A DNA stretch of 64,000 nt from positions 18,960,501-19,024,500 of the forward strand of contig JAWQUS010000027.1 of NCBI GenBank assembly GCA_036365455.1. Direction: 5' to 3'. The notes below the pieces were generated by a model. The model saw nothing but the letters and a program-made list of their open reading frames with translations, ran no database searches and was not told the origin of the DNA. Below, one piece after another: positions 1-11,152 of this stretch. Position 1 is the stretch's first letter. Every line of letters starts with the position of its first letter. The translations under genes and the position numbers were made by a program. The DNA is from Macrosoma leucophasiata (Eukaryota > Arthropoda > Insecta > Lepidoptera > Hedylidae).

Positions 1-428
1 AAAAAAAATAATGAGTGAATAATGAATTAAAAAAATACTATGAATAATCTATTGAGCGCCATCTGTTATAGATAGAGATTTCATGTAACTAAATCATATA
101 ATTTAGTATCACAAAATCTCAATAGATGGCGCTTACTTACTATAATTGTAGTTTCCACTGGTCACGCGAAGAGTGACCTACACGCGGGCGGTGCCGCGGG
201 CAACAGCTAGTAGGTATGAAATAAATGAATAAACTGAATAAGGTGAGCGCTCGTCTTTAGTCAGTCTTGTTTAGGGTGTGCGCTGGTCCTAAGTGTAGAC
301 TGATTTCCTGGAAATTTTAGTCCATTATTTAGGTAAGGTTAGGTTATGTTGTGGAAGTAAGAATTAGCGTGAAAAAGCATTGCATTGGAGGGTCTTCTAA
401 AAATTCTCGCGAAAAACATGACGGTATA
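1..428. other. AT-rich intergenic stretch with repeat scraps
   Basis: No gene is visible. Bases 57-131 form an imperfect inverted repeat whose arms share agcgccatct and an agattt core. Bases 165-215 match the tail of the interspersed repeat seen at 8995-9215 (cgcgggc...ccgcgggca..agctagt). Confidence 0.4.
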
Positions 429-697
429 AGTATTTTACTTTTCATGTAAGTTGTGGTTTCCGTATCAATTCATGGGATTTTAAGTGAAGTCATGTTTGTC
501 ACCGAAATGATGATAGCTTTACAATACAATAGCAAAAATACTCATTTATATGAATTTGTGAATAGTATTTTACTTTCATGTAAGTTGTGGTTTCCGTATC
601 AATTCATGGGATTTTAAGTGAAGTCATGTTTGTCACCAAAATGATGATAGCTTTACAGTACAATAGCAAAAATACTCATTTTAATGGATTTGTGAAT
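429..697. repeat. Two-copy tandem duplication, unit about 134 bp
   Basis: Copies begin at 429 and 564, each with agtattttac...catgtaagttgtgg, and end at the repeated ttgtgaatagta. They differ at only a few positions, so the duplication is fairly recent. No coding frame is conserved between the copies. Confidence 0.85.
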
Positions 698-791
698 AGT
701 AAAATAAACCTCATTGATAACATTGTTAGGAACGTAGTGACTGCGTAGTGAGTGAGGTGAGGAGAGGAGAGAGATATATCCTGCATTTCAT

Positions 792-834
792 TATAAAATA
801 CGCTTACGCTCCTGCGAGTGTAAGCGTATTTTAT
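792..834. repeat. Short hairpin (18-bp arms)
   Basis: ataaaatacgcttacgct at 792 pairs with agtgtaagcgtattttat ending at 834. The atacgcttac core also ends the tRNA-derived SINEs at 3070 and 17692, so this may be a relic of two inverted SINE ends. Confidence 0.6.
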
Positions 835-1169
835 TTTAAACCTTGGACACATTATTTCTTTGTGAGGCAATACGAAGTTTGCCGGGACAGCTAGTATTTC
901 ATAAAAGAAAAAAAAATGTTTTCTTATCGGTCACCACGCTCAAAAAGTGAAACTTGAATTAATATCATAGAAAAAAAGAAATACTGCATAAATAAAATAA
1001 ATAAATAATTGTAATTGCATAAGTTGATACAAAATGCTATGCAATAGTTTTACCGCGGCAGTCCCCGAGTGCCACACGTCGATTTTTATTTTTATATTAC
1101 AAACAGACACTCCAATTTTGTTTATTTGTATAGATGTATAGATAAAATCATCTATCGCCGAATAGGACA

Positions 1170-1438
1170 AGTATCTGCAGGCGCCACCGCATTACCTTTT
1201 AAACTTGCCGATAAATGGTAGTGTTGAGCACTAACGTGTTTCGGTCACGTGTCCTCCTCCTTCCTTCTCTGGCCCTGTAATTCCCGGCACAGAGGCATAA
1301 CACTTTAGGCCTCGGGAGTTGTAACGCATCTGCGTTTTGACGTCTGGTCTTTGTGTGGGTGTCCATAGGCCGCATCGTCACTTAACATCAATGTTAACTG
1401 CATGCTTGCTTGCCACATTCATTACATTAAAAAAATTT
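1170..1438 (+). repeat. SINE-like repeat S1, degenerate copy
   Basis: S1 is the commonest repeat here: about 290 bp, starting actggtggtagagctc and ending cttccattacat plus an A run. This copy keeps the body (caccaccgcattacc, ggcacagaggcataaca, cttaacatcaatg) and the A tail but has lost its first 30 bases and has an altered middle. Confidence 0.8.
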
Positions 1439-1522
1439 AATGTCCACCAAATCATTTTACATGAGATTTAAAACGAGACTCTACATCCTAACCTCGCTGT
1501 GACTTGGCTGGCACATGCATCC

Positions 1523-1897
1523 CATAGAGCAACAAGGGAGGGGAGTAGCCATATGCAGGCTTTCCCCAGTTTCCCCTCTGTCAAATCCAGAGGTCAAAAT
1601 GCAGATGTGTTGCCACCTCTGGGACCTTAGTTGTTATGTCTCTGTGATAGGGGATTATTACGGGGCCATAGATTAACCATCTAAACATCACACGATAGTG
1701 CTGAACACTACCATTTAAGTAATAATTTCAGTAATTGTGTTGTCTTTTCTTTGTTTATTGTTAGCAACGTTTTATGTCTATGTGTCTCGTTGTGTGTCAA
1801 ATAAATGCTTCTTTCTTTCTATGTAGCGGCAGATAAATTATTTAATGCGGTGGTGTCTACGCCCTCGAGCTCCTACAGTGGAACTCTACCACCAGTA
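1523..1897 (-). repeat. Composite: MITE-B fragment joined to a reversed, interrupted S1 copy
   Basis: Bases 1523-1590 match the left end of MITE-B (catagagcaac, gggagtagccatatgcagg). From about 1582 to 1897 a minus-oriented S1 copy runs to its end taccaccagt. The S1 copy is split at about 1719-1825 by an insert ending in aaataaatgcttctttc, which looks like the 3' end of another retroelement. Confidence 0.7.
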
Positions 1898-2699
1898 AAA
1901 GACATCTTAAACAGGACAAAAACGATATGAATAATGCGCGAAACTGCCGATAACAGCCAGTAATTATAATATATTATTTATATATCGCTGTTATTTAATA
2001 AGCTATTTAATTATTATCGTTCAAAATAACCACATACCATAAATGGTTTATTTTAATTTGTAACAGAGTATGACCCTGATATTAAATTAATTATGTATTT
2101 TTCAGTTTCCACACAAACCACAATCCGTTAATGGTGACGCGGGCATATTTTGGGTAACTATATTTTAGGGTTAATTAGATGTATGATGTAGGCACCAGCG
2201 ACCACACTGGTATATAATTTATCGGGACTAAATAATGATGTGCCTTTTATTATTATTATTAACCATTTATTTCAGATTTCTCCCTACTACACATTAAAAA
2301 GTAATTTTAAATTATAAAATAAAATAAAATTATTCATACAAAATAAAAATACAATCTATGAATATATCTAATTATATCTAATTAAGAAAAAAAACAACAA
2401 ATACTTTTATTAAATTAAATGTTTTTTTTTAAGAAATTCATAACCACCTGAACATACTTAACATAAATAAACACACAGTGAAATCTAAAGTGACAGAGTG
2501 GCTATTAACGAAAGACTATGCCTCCATTGAGTCTATCTTGACTTATTTGGTTTAACGCTGGCAATTCTGTTCGATTTTAAATTATTAAGTCGTTAAATCA
2601 ATATAATGTACTTTAATAAATCATAAATATTCCACGCCACATTATTTACATGCACTTTTGGACAATCATATTACTGTCCTTACAGACACGCACGCTCGC

Positions 2700-2702
<3 letters not shown>
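1898..2702. other. AT-rich stretch, nothing recognised
   Basis: No open frame with coding character, no recognised repeat and no splice-flanked exon was seen on either strand. Confidence 0.4.

Positions 2703-2761
<59 letters not shown>
2703..2761. repeat. (CA)n microsatellite
   Basis: About 29 uninterrupted AC dinucleotides, long enough to be length-polymorphic. Confidence 0.98.
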
Positions 2762-2762
<1 letters not shown>

Positions 2763-3069
2763 GTATACCTACTTAATTTACTTATTATATTTACTAATTA
2801 TACTTAATTCACATAATAGATAGTACGTAGGTATGTTATTATAATAATAATTACCATTTGTAACATTTTATATCGGAACTCGCTTAAATCAAATATTGGG
2901 AAGGTCATTAAGTAAACTGTCTCTTAAATTACAGGTAACCCTAGTTTAAGAGACAGAGCTATAATTAAGTCCAGATTTATGCAACAAAGTAATTATATAG
3001 AATATTGTCCTAATATAAAAGTTTTTATTTTTTCAAAAGTTTAATGAATTATACCAACTGGGTATTTGA

Positions 3070-3277
3070 GCTATTAAATACGCTTACATTCACAGCCCCA
3101 CACTAGGTATAAACCTGTATCGTGGGTGCCGTTATAAACACACAACACAAACACAAACACCCAGACCCGAAACAAATATCTGTAGATCATACAAATATTT
3201 GTCCCGGTGCGGGGATCGAACCCGCGACCCTTCGAATCAAACGGTGGTTTCGCACCGCTGGACTAACCGGGTCGTCA
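3070..3277 (-). mobile_element. tRNA-derived SINE (family 1)
   Basis: On the minus strand the first 75 bases (3277 to 3202) look like a tRNA. They carry an A-box-like tagtccagcgg and a B box ggttcgatccc, with partly pairing outer arms (cccgg/ccggg). The body continues to about 3070 and includes the tgggtgtttgtgt tract. A second copy is at 17692-17885. A pol III-derived SINE is the likely class; I do not know its published name. Bases 2917-2957 just outside form a small gtctctta hairpin. Confidence 0.8.
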
Positions 3278-3404
3278 AGATAATAAGATACCATAAGATA
3301 GAGTATAAGATACCATACTACAAGTATTGTGTTATTACCTATGTCTTTTTATGTCATCATCTGTTTTTTTGGTTTTGGTAAATAAAGTTTTATTATTATT
3401 TCCT

Positions 3405-4530
3405 GATATAAGTTCACAAAAGTAGAAGCATTTCCGTACAGTTGTCTAGGTATAAGAGTGGGCATTTAGTCAATAAGTACTGCAGTAACCATTCCTGGAC
3501 TTCTCAGGTAATCTATTTGATCGTCTGCTTTTGCTGCTGCCACAAAATTCTTGATTTTGATCGAAAACAGAACAATTTCATGGTCGTAATTCTGTGACAG
3601 TGGTGGTAGTTTTTTTCAATTGGTAAGTAAATTTGTTGATAATTATTTCAGGTCTGCCGGACTGATGCTATAGCGAAGCTCCAGGGCTTCTATAACTATA
3701 TGTGGGGCCGTGTTTCCGATGAGTAGCGACGAAACGGTTTCCTTAGCTTCTCCTCGAAGTGATTTGCGCATTCTCCACATATTTTCGGCGTCGTTGTAGT
3801 AACAAAACTGCGTAGATTCGTCATATGCCTGTTTGAAGGCGAGCCATTGCAGAACATCTGAATAGAACTGTGGTAGGTCTTCCGATGTTGCAAATCGATC
3901 TATAAACTGTTAGTTTAACATACCTATTGCCTTCATGAATTGCACTGATCAATGTTTTTTTTCTGTGCCACTTGAGGTCGGTTTTTGTTCGGGATTGTTG
4001 TGTCTATCAGTAATATGACTATAATCTAGCCACTGCTCTACCTTTTGCACGGAATTAATTTCGGTAGGCTGATTAATAGAACTGCGCCGACTATTCGACT
4101 GATTCTCCAGGGCGAAGTCAGCAGCTAACTTTTGGTTGATCAGCTGTTTGTCGATTACGGCTTTTACTCTGCCTGCCTTATACAGTTGTATTTTACGTAC
4201 TTCGATAGACATCGATGGGCAATGACCTTTTTTTACTTGGTTTCTCACTACGCATGCTTTTAAACTGAAGTCGGCCGTTCGGTAAGTAAATAGTTTTAGT
4301 TTTTCTCTTTTTTCATAATTCCAGAATAAGCATCGCGTATCGGGTCTTCTATCTTGATGTTCTCCGGTTTGTAAATGAAGGTGCGGGTGCGACATAACAG
4401 GCGGTGTGGTGAACATTTTTGAATGTATGCAACTTTGCACAGACTGTTCCACGTAAATGTCCGGCTCGAATGACCACTTGTAGCGGACGAAGGTTGCGTG
4501 TAGTGGTGAGAGTTCGAAATGAGAACACAA
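3405..4530 (-). pseudogene. BEL/Pao-type LTR retrotransposon gag remnant
   Basis: Read on the minus strand from 4530, a 193-residue open frame is followed by a second frame (about 3893-3660) containing LQWLAFKQAYDE and MRKSLRGEAKETVSSLL. A third frame (about 3600-3410) contains IDYLRSPGMVTAV. These are the typical order and motifs of BEL/Pao Gag: a substrate-like WL.FK segment, an LRGEA segment, and the LRSPE-like segment further on. The frames are broken by stops and shifts. No protease, reverse transcriptase, integrase or LTR is visible nearby, so this is a dead fragment. It abuts a palindromic MITE at 4628. Confidence 0.75.
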
Positions 4531-4627
4531 GTTTTGAAGTTTAAAAGGTGATATACGTATACAGAGGTGAGATAATGGTAGCGAGTATCTTGTTAGAAAC
4601 AGGCTGGACGTCCGAGCCGAAATAAAA

Positions 4628-5208
4628 GGCTATTACACGACACGGTATTCAGGGTCCGGCAGATAGGGTGGGCGTGGCCTCGCGCCGGGTAGCCGCTTAT
4701 TACACAATCTGGTCGACAGCGGTCCAAACGGCGCAATCACACAAACATGCGCATCAACGAGGCCCCTAAGCGGTTCTCGCGGTGCTGCAGTTCCGAGTCA
4801 CTCGTTACTCGAGCGTCGATGCGCATGTTTGTCTGAGTGTGCCGTTTTGAACATTTTGTACGTAGTTGCTATACTCTTCATATTTGTACTGTGTGTAGTT
4901 AGGGCGTTAGGCTGATCGGGCCGCTCCGGTCGCCCTAATTAGAACAGTATAAAGCCTTCCCACAACCTTTTAAATAATATACGAATTAAACGACAACTTT
5001 TTAATCTCGTTACACCACATTTTCTCTCTTTAACATGTTCTCAATACGCAGTCGCTGACAAACAATAATAGAGTATAGACTCAGAAAAAGCTATTATTAT
5101 AATACCAAAAAGTATGTAAATCTAATATTCGAACACCTAACTCCCTAAATGTTATTACACTACCCTGCCCCTTGCTATCGTACCCTGAATACCGCGCCGT
5201 GTCATAAG
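4628..5208. mobile_element. Palindromic MITE-A, longest copy
   Basis: Its ends are inverted: ttacacgacacggtattca on the left, tgaataccg..gtgt on the right. The interior is also largely self-complementary (acatgcgcatcaacgag and gcgtcgatgcgcatgt). There is no coding capacity, so it is a non-autonomous DNA element. Other copies are at 7835, 17174, 46602 and 53644. Confidence 0.8.
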
Positions 5209-5539
5209 TCCATATTATAAGCTAGGGTGGGGCAAGCGCCCCACTCTGCCCCACCGTGGCTACGCCCATGTAGGTAAGCAATATTCAGTTAATTCCCAGA
5301 ATTATATGAAATGCAGTGTCACGGTCATAAGAGACATAGCCTGCACTCTTCATTATCTCATAGCAGTAATCAGTATTTACTGTAGGCTTGTTTACAACAA
5401 TAACTTTATCCCTAACTTTTCCCCTGTTTCCTTAAAATGATAAGGAGGTAGAAATGAATGAAAGCATCTATGTAAGAGCGCCATAATTATGCTAGTTAGA
5501 ATTTTAGATCGAATATTATTATATTAATATTACCTACCA
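5209..5539. other. Non-coding stretch with a shared GC-rich block
   Basis: Bases 5222-5275 (ctagggtgggg...ccccaccgtggctacgcc) recur in reverse complement at about 22446-22500, so this is another interspersed repeat fragment. Nothing else was seen. Confidence 0.5.
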
Positions 5540-5786
5540 CCACCACCGCATTACTTAATTTACTTGCCGCTAAATGGTAGTGTTAAGCACTATCGTGTTC
5601 CAGTCAGGTAGTAATGTACGGCCCTGTAATTTCCGGCACAGAGACATAACAAACACCTTACGTCTCAGGAGTGGTAACGCATCTGCATTTTGACCTTGGT
5701 CTTTTTGTGGGTGTCTATAGGCTGCAGTCATCACTTAACATCATTGTGAACTGCGTGCTTGTTTGCCACTTCCATAACATAAAAAA
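5540..5786 (+). repeat. SINE-like repeat S1, 5' truncated
   Basis: Starts inside the element at caccaccgcattac and runs to the A tail at 5786. It directly abuts an inverted S1 copy, tail to tail. Confidence 0.85.
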
Positions 5787-6031
5787 ACAAGTGTGCAGTT
5801 CCCATGGACTTTAAGTGGTATCTGCTGCTGCATAGGCCATCTACACAAAAACCAGGGATTAAAATGCGTTGACACCCCTGAAACTTTAGTTGTGTTATGT
5901 TTATGTGATAGTTATTCCGGGGCCATATTTTACCATTTAACCAGAACACAATAGTACTGAACATTACGATTTGGTGGCAGATAGATTAGGTAATGCGAAG
6001 GTGCCTTCACCCTCGAGGCTCTACCACCAGT
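5787..6031 (-). repeat. SINE-like repeat S1, inverted partner
   Basis: A more diverged minus-oriented S1 copy ending gctctaccaccagt at 6031. With the preceding copy it makes a roughly 490-bp imperfect palindrome. Confidence 0.75.
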
Positions 6032-6621
6032 CAAAAATTAAGTAGAATAATAGTTATTAATATAATATATTACCGTGAGTTTGTATTTATGAAACATTCA
6101 CATAAAAACATATTAAAATTCCTGTTTCTTGACAATGTATCGTATCGGGTTTGCACTGTCATGAAACATGTAAAAGCAAAACACATAAACCGGAATCAAT
6201 TCAAAAGACTTCAATTGCAACAAGTTTTCCGATGGTTCGGAAAACATAAAAAAACTCTAAATTAGACAAATTGTGTGATTTGTATAGCGACAATGCAAAC
6301 GTCAAGTTAGACAAATCTGACAAACATGAATAAAAGACATGTTTTATGTCAATGCAAACACAGATAACAACAAATTTTGAGATGTTTCGCTAAAAATGAT
6401 AGGTTTGACAGCAGTGCGAACGCAGGCACCAATAAGACATAACGCAATACATATGTTATGCGACGAGTTGCGAAACATCATCATGTTTAATGTTTTTAGT
6501 GCAAACTATGGGGTTAAGTTATTATGCTTAAAAACTCTGGAAATTTTAAATTGAGTCAAGAGGTAAGAGGCACAGTACCTTACTATCTAGCCAAAAAATA
6601 GGTGTGGCCGATAACCGATGG
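6032..6621. other. AT-rich non-coding stretch, possible degraded MITE
   Basis: Bases near 6147 (gtttgcactgtcatgaaaca) and 6470-6508 (aaacatcatc..ttagtgcaaac) are loosely inverted relative to each other, suggesting an old palindromic element of about 360 bp. The 90-codon frame at 5993-6265 crosses from an S1 copy into this DNA and is not credible. Confidence 0.35.
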
Positions 6622-7215
6622 TTAAACCAAGTGTAACACAGACTTATTCACGTCGTCGTGGGCAGCTGTGCCTTTTTGATGATAAAAACTAGTAGTATTT
6701 TTTTTAAATACAGTTTTGTTTCGAAAATGTATTACGACACTGACGCAGAAGCAGGCTTCTACTGCTACGTAGAGGTTTTTCCAAGAAAATTCCCAATGGC
6801 CTCTCGCGGAGTAGCGGAGTATGGTAATTAAGGAATATATCAATAAGCACGACACATTACATTTTTTTACAAACATGGGACTGTGGAATAACGGGTAGAT
6901 ATATATTTTTTCCAGATCATATTGGCCTTTGGAAATCTGCCAGTGAATGACAAAGAATGCCTCTTTTTCTGAAATAGGTACCAATTGACATGGGAAATTA
7001 CTCTAACAGATACCTCTTCTGAAGACAGAAGCGACAATCTATCATTATCACTTGTTTATCACCTTCGAAAGCAAGTACATCAGTCAGATTTATCACAATT
7101 GCTTTTAAATGAGGTACAAATTGACAAAGGAAATGAGTAGGAAATATCTCAATTAACACTTGTGTATCACTTACGAAAACAAGAACATCAGTCAGATTTA
7201 TCACCATTGCTTTTA
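6622..7215. repeat. Unclassified repeat with internal duplication
   Basis: The block catcagtcagatttatcac occurs at 7078 and 7186, and ggtac(c/a)aattgaca occurs at 6976 and 7109, so roughly 110-130 bp units are duplicated. Bases 6906-6972 resemble 44693-44760, showing an interspersed family. Minus-strand open frames here (120 and 69 codons) contain the duplicated peptide VINLTDVL, but no recognised domain. Confidence 0.5.
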
Positions 7216-7401
7216 AATTGAGATGAAAAATTACTTTGTTACCGCCTGTGTAGGTACCTACTCACGTAAGCCCTATATTTAAAGAGGTACTCGTATGAAA
7301 AGCGTGAAATCTTGGTATTCAAGTATCTATTGTTCAGCAGATCATTCGATATCCTTCAAGCTTCATATTCCATTTTCTTTACGTTCTACTAGAAGTGACA
7401 C

Positions 7402-7500
7402 ATTGCCTCAGTAGTCTAGTGGTAGCAGGCTACTATGGCGGCATGTACGCTGGGTAGATGCCGTCGCAGCACTGCTGCGTGCTGCCGAGTTCGGAATCCT
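7402..7500 (+). repeat. Head of tRNA-related SINE family 2, truncated
   Basis: gcctcagtagtctagtggtagcaggc matches in short blocks the heads of the copies at 40802 and 54226. The body is missing after about 100 bases. Confidence 0.6.
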
Positions 7501-7501
7501 A

Positions 7502-7721
7502 CCTTCAAAGACCGTACTACGACGTAACTTTGAGCAAAGTACCTGCGCTTAGAACTGTCAAAACCCATACTGTACTTGACAGTTCTAAGCATACTTTGCT
7601 CGAAGTAAAGTCGTAGTGCGGTCTGTGAATCTCACACTTAGAACTGTCAGTAAAGTATGGGTTTTGACAGTTCTAAGCGTACTTTGCTCAAACTAAAGTC
7701 GTAGTGCGGTCTGTGAATCTT
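7502..7721. mobile_element. Palindromic MITE-C with extra half copy
   Basis: The arm agaccgtactacgac...gagcaaagta pairs with tactttgctcgaagtaaagt...gcggtct. A second right half follows immediately (ending at 7721), so there are one left and two right arms around repeated cttagaactgtca blocks. A second copy is at 57760-57895. Bases 7735-7815 are a transposon-tail fragment (gacagacagagggacg). Confidence 0.75.
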
Positions 7722-7834
7722 ACCATAAGAAACTACGAGTTTGGCTGTGGACAGACAGAGGGACGAACATGGCGAAACTATAAGGGTCCCGTGAAGGCTA
7801 CGGAATCCTAAAAAACGTAACAGTTCTATCTAAT

Positions 7835-8261
7835 GGCCTTATTACACGACACGGTATTCAGGGACCGGCAGAAAGGGTGGGCGTGGCCTCCCACGGGGTT
7901 GCCGCTTATTACACTATCTGGTCGACAGGGCCCTAACTCAGTCACAGTACAAATATGAACAGTATGGAAAATACGTACAAAACGTTGAAACGGCCCAATC
8001 ACACAAATATGCGCATCAACGAGGCCCCTCCCCCAGACACCAGAACGAGGTTCTCGGTGCTGCAGCTCCAAGTCACTCGCTACTGGAGCGTCGATGCGCA
8101 TGTTTGTGTGAGTGTGCCGTTTTGAACGTTTTGTACGTAGTTTCCATACTGTTCATATTTGTGGTGTGTGAAGTTAGGGCGATAGGCTGACCGGGCCGCT
8201 CCGTTCGTCCTAATTAGGGACCCTAACTTCCTTAATGTTATTACGCTACCCTGACCCTTGT
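7835..8261. mobile_element. Palindromic MITE-A, right end truncated
   Basis: Left end ccttattacacgacacgg is intact. The right end stops at ctaccctgaccctt, short of the terminal repeat. Open frames of 80-91 codons on the minus strand here are products of the palindrome. Confidence 0.8.
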
Positions 8262-8291
8262 GTGTGTGAGCTGCATGGTTGTTTGCCATCT

Positions 8292-8552
8292 TCCTTATAT
8301 ATATATATATAAAATTATGCATTCATTTACCTCTTACACTTCTTTAGGTACTAATAATAAAAAGAGGTGAATTTTGTAACTTTGTTTGTTTGTTTGTAGG
8401 AGCTTTATTTTGGGAAATACTGAACCGATCATGAAAATCCTTCCACAATCACAAAGCTACACTATTCAGGAGTGCTATAGGCTATATTTTATTATGATAG
8501 TAGTAATGTAGGTAACATTACACCCGTGCGGAGACGCGGCGGGCCGCTAGTC
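8292..8552 (+). repeat. AT microsatellite plus interspersed repeat D
   Basis: A short (TA)n run at 8298-8311 is followed by a repeat beginning aaagaggtgaattttg, with a (GTTT)n tract, and ending ggcgggccgctagt. The same start and end frame a copy at 35737-36062. Class unknown. Confidence 0.6.
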
Positions 8553-8669
8553 AAATATAAACGTGAGTTACATTTGCACGGACACATTAATACCAACGGA
8601 ATTAAAAGCACATAAATATGACGTCAATCGACAAAAGTTAAAAGGTTTTTTTTTTCCGATGTATTGAAT

Positions 8670-9320
8670 AGTGATGTGCTGGATATCCGTATCCGGATCC
8701 ATATCCGCGCATATCCTAAGAAACAGAAAGATCGGCCGTCTGTGTCCGTATCTATTACTTTTACGGCGGATCTTATACGGATCTTTTATACACAGATGAA
8801 ATTATAATTCTATAAATAGGTCATAAAGTAGTAAGTAATGAAAATCTATTTAATTGAATGCCGATTTCTTTTTATTTCTTAAAATGAAATATTTGGCAAT
8901 TTTATATCACTAAATTTTTGTGCAAGTGACGATACCCATAGAACTTAACTCAAAGGTACCTACCAAATGAACTTAATATCTTGTTATTCAGACAGACAGA
9001 AGTTTTATGAAAAATATTAATAATCCCTACTTAATATTTTAAATGCGAAAGTAACTCTGTCTGTCTGCCTGTCTGTTACCTTTTCACGTTCAAACGACTG
9101 AACAGATCTTAAATGAAATTGGGCACAGAGATAGAGTTGACTTTGAGAAAGAACATAGTTATTTATAAAACGACATCCACGCGGGCATAGCCGCGGGCAC
9201 CAGCTAGTTAATATATATTTATAACGAGATACATTTTCAGAATAAAAGACCGATTGAAGAAGAATGTTGATTCGTATCCGTATCGGCGTATCTACAATTT
9301 AAACGATCCAGCACATCACT
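8670..9320. mobile_element. MITE with 15-bp terminal inverted repeats, carrying a nested repeat
   Basis: agtgatgtgctggat at 8670 is mirrored by atccagcacatcact ending at 9320. Subterminal ggatatccgtatcc and gattcgtatccgtatc also mirror each other. There is no coding frame. About 220 bp of another repeat (8995-9215) sit inside. Confidence 0.8.
8995..9215 (+). repeat. Interspersed repeat E, nested in the MITE
   Basis: Runs from about 8995, through aatgcgaaagtaactctg and the (CTGT)n tract, to gccgcgggcaccagctagtt. I recognise the layout as a very common lepidopteran interspersed repeat, class uncertain. Confidence 0.65.
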
Positions 9321-9449
9321 GGTATTAAATCGATCCATGTTGACGTCAGCAATCTGGTTTCTTTGTTGACGTTGGTCTTGACCGTTGTCGACCGGAGTGA
9401 AAGTACGAGACTATTTATAGATTGGTTTCACTCTCGCGATCAAATATAG

Positions 9450-9615
9450 GATCACTAGCTGTTGCCCGCAGCTTCGCTTGCGTGAATGTTGTTTTTGATC
9501 GGAAAAACATGTTATGCCCGCCGAATCATCTTACATGATTTGCCTATAATTTCCAGCACAGAGGCATTACAACTTAGGCCTTTGGAGTGGCAACGCATCT
9601 ACATGAAATCTGTTT
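9450..9615 (+). repeat. Repeat fragments (family F end, S1 piece)
   Basis: cactagctgttgcccgcagcttcg at 9452 is the common left end of repeat F in diverged form. Bases 9530-9610 match the centre of S1 (cacagaggcattacaac, caacgcatct). Confidence 0.55.
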
Positions 9616-9689
9616 TTCTTTTTATTAAATAATAATAACTATGTTCTTTAAATTGGACCCTTATCAAACTACCGATCATTTTCTATTCT

Positions 9690-10070
9690 ACTCTACTACT
9701 ATGTGCCTCTTCAAACAGCAGACGTTGACAGAATTACCATTAAAAGTTGGTAGTTGCCAGTCATCCAAAAAAGAAGAAGAATAAGAGGCAGTATTTGACA
9801 TTGCAGCAACTACTACAGCTCTATATCATCTTATATCTATAACTTAATACAGCAGGCGGACTGAAATCGCTTGCAGACAGACTCCATTTGGAATACTAGA
9901 TTCATCTGAGCGCGAGTCTCCAAATAATTACCACGTTGATCCACTTGACTCTTAACAAACTTCAAGAACCGTTCGAATCATTGACGACCCAGAACTTACT
10001 GTGAACGAATATCTGAGCCTGAGCAGAGACTTCGAGAGTCTGTTTTACCGTCTTACAATGTTATAGGTAT
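9690..10070 (+). pseudogene. LINE reverse transcriptase C-terminal remnant
   Basis: A broken plus-strand frame around 9960-10060 reads TVRIIDDPELT...LSLSRDFESLFYRL. This matches the post-catalytic segment of Jockey-type LINE ORF2 (a VRI.DDP.LT then LS.RRD.GSL..FYR pattern). Stops upstream show it is dead. A better copy of the same segment is at 27893-28332 on the other strand. Confidence 0.6.
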
Positions 10071-10990
10071 GCTCTGTAGAATGATTTGATTCGGTGACCG
10101 TCTCTTTTTCTAAATCGTTCACGGATTAAATATATGCGCAAACTGTAGGTGGTACTGTAGGTACGTACTAAGTAAATAACAATAAAACCAGTTCATATCA
10201 TTTGCGCATTAACATTTATTTGAGATACAATGCTTAATATGACTAGTTCTTATAGACAAATGTCGTAAAAACTATAACAATAAAACATTTCACGTAGCTA
10301 GATTTAGAACTACGTAACTAGGTAGGTACATATATTTCAATTTTTAGCATTCAGTCATAAGTACCTACAACAGTAGCAAAAATAAATATTGTATGTACCA
10401 TCGAAGAAATGTCCGGTAGATCACGTCGGTGCTTTATTTGTGTGATTATTTAGTCTAATTTGCAATGTTTTCGGATCACCGGCAACTTTTTCGATAGCAC
10501 TCATCCAGGAATAAGCTACCGAACGCAGTTACATAAGCGATGCAAACAATGTATAGGTAAAACGGTTTAATATCTATATTTCAGAAAGAAATAACAAATT
10601 AGGTATCTTCCTGATCAAAACCTCTCAGTCTGAAAACATCCACGTATAAAATATATTTTTTTATTTGGTTCTGTTTGTAAATTGGTTCTGTTTGATGTTT
10701 TAAGATGATTATTTTGTAGGTATTTTCAATCCTTTTCCAAATCTTGAAAACTCTACAGCCCTGTCATTTTCGGCCTAATTCGTCGGTAATAGCTATCTAC
10801 ATCGTTTGTATCACTGAAATATGAATATTAAAACAACACCAATTTTAACAACACTCACAATTCTCCAAGTTATAAATAAAATAAGTAATAGTAGATACAG
10901 GTTGGTTTTAAAAGCGAATCCTAATTATTAAAATACTAATCTCATGGCTGTTTAATAAATGGTAGGTAAGTACCTAATAAAACATTTTTT
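10071..10990. other. Repeat-poor AT-rich stretch with possible convergent poly(A) signals
   Basis: AATAAA is present on the plus strand near 10182 and on the minus strand near 10213-10218. A minus-strand frame ending at about 10417 reads WMSAIEKVAGDPKTLQ before a stop. It could be the end of a terminal exon, but it has no family match that I know and no clear acceptor. No gene is called. Confidence 0.3.
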
Positions 10991-11152
10991 TTTACAATTT
11001 TGAGTGGGTTTTTTTGTTTAAAAACCCTAATAAAACAAAAACCCACTCAAAATTGTAAAAAAGTAGTTGTTTTACGACTATTACGATTTAAACCCACTTG
11101 TTTTTCATGTTGGATAGTTACCACGACATGAAAAACAAGTTCGAGTGGTTCG
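10991..11152. repeat. Two adjacent hairpins
   Basis: attttgagtgggttttttt at about 10997 pairs with aaaacccactcaaaat ending near 11056. cacttgtttttcatgt at 11096 pairs with acatgaaaaacaagt ending near 11142. Arms are almost perfect, so these are recent or conserved fold-back sequences, possibly one MITE with two stems. Confidence 0.75.

Noticed and set aside
10417..10544. Minus-strand segment ending WMSAIEKVAGDPKTLQ, considered as the last spatzle exon or another terminal exon
   Set aside because: It lacks the cysteine pattern in that frame. The phase-2 frame from the possible acceptor gives only a short peptide ending SCR without the CCxC motif.
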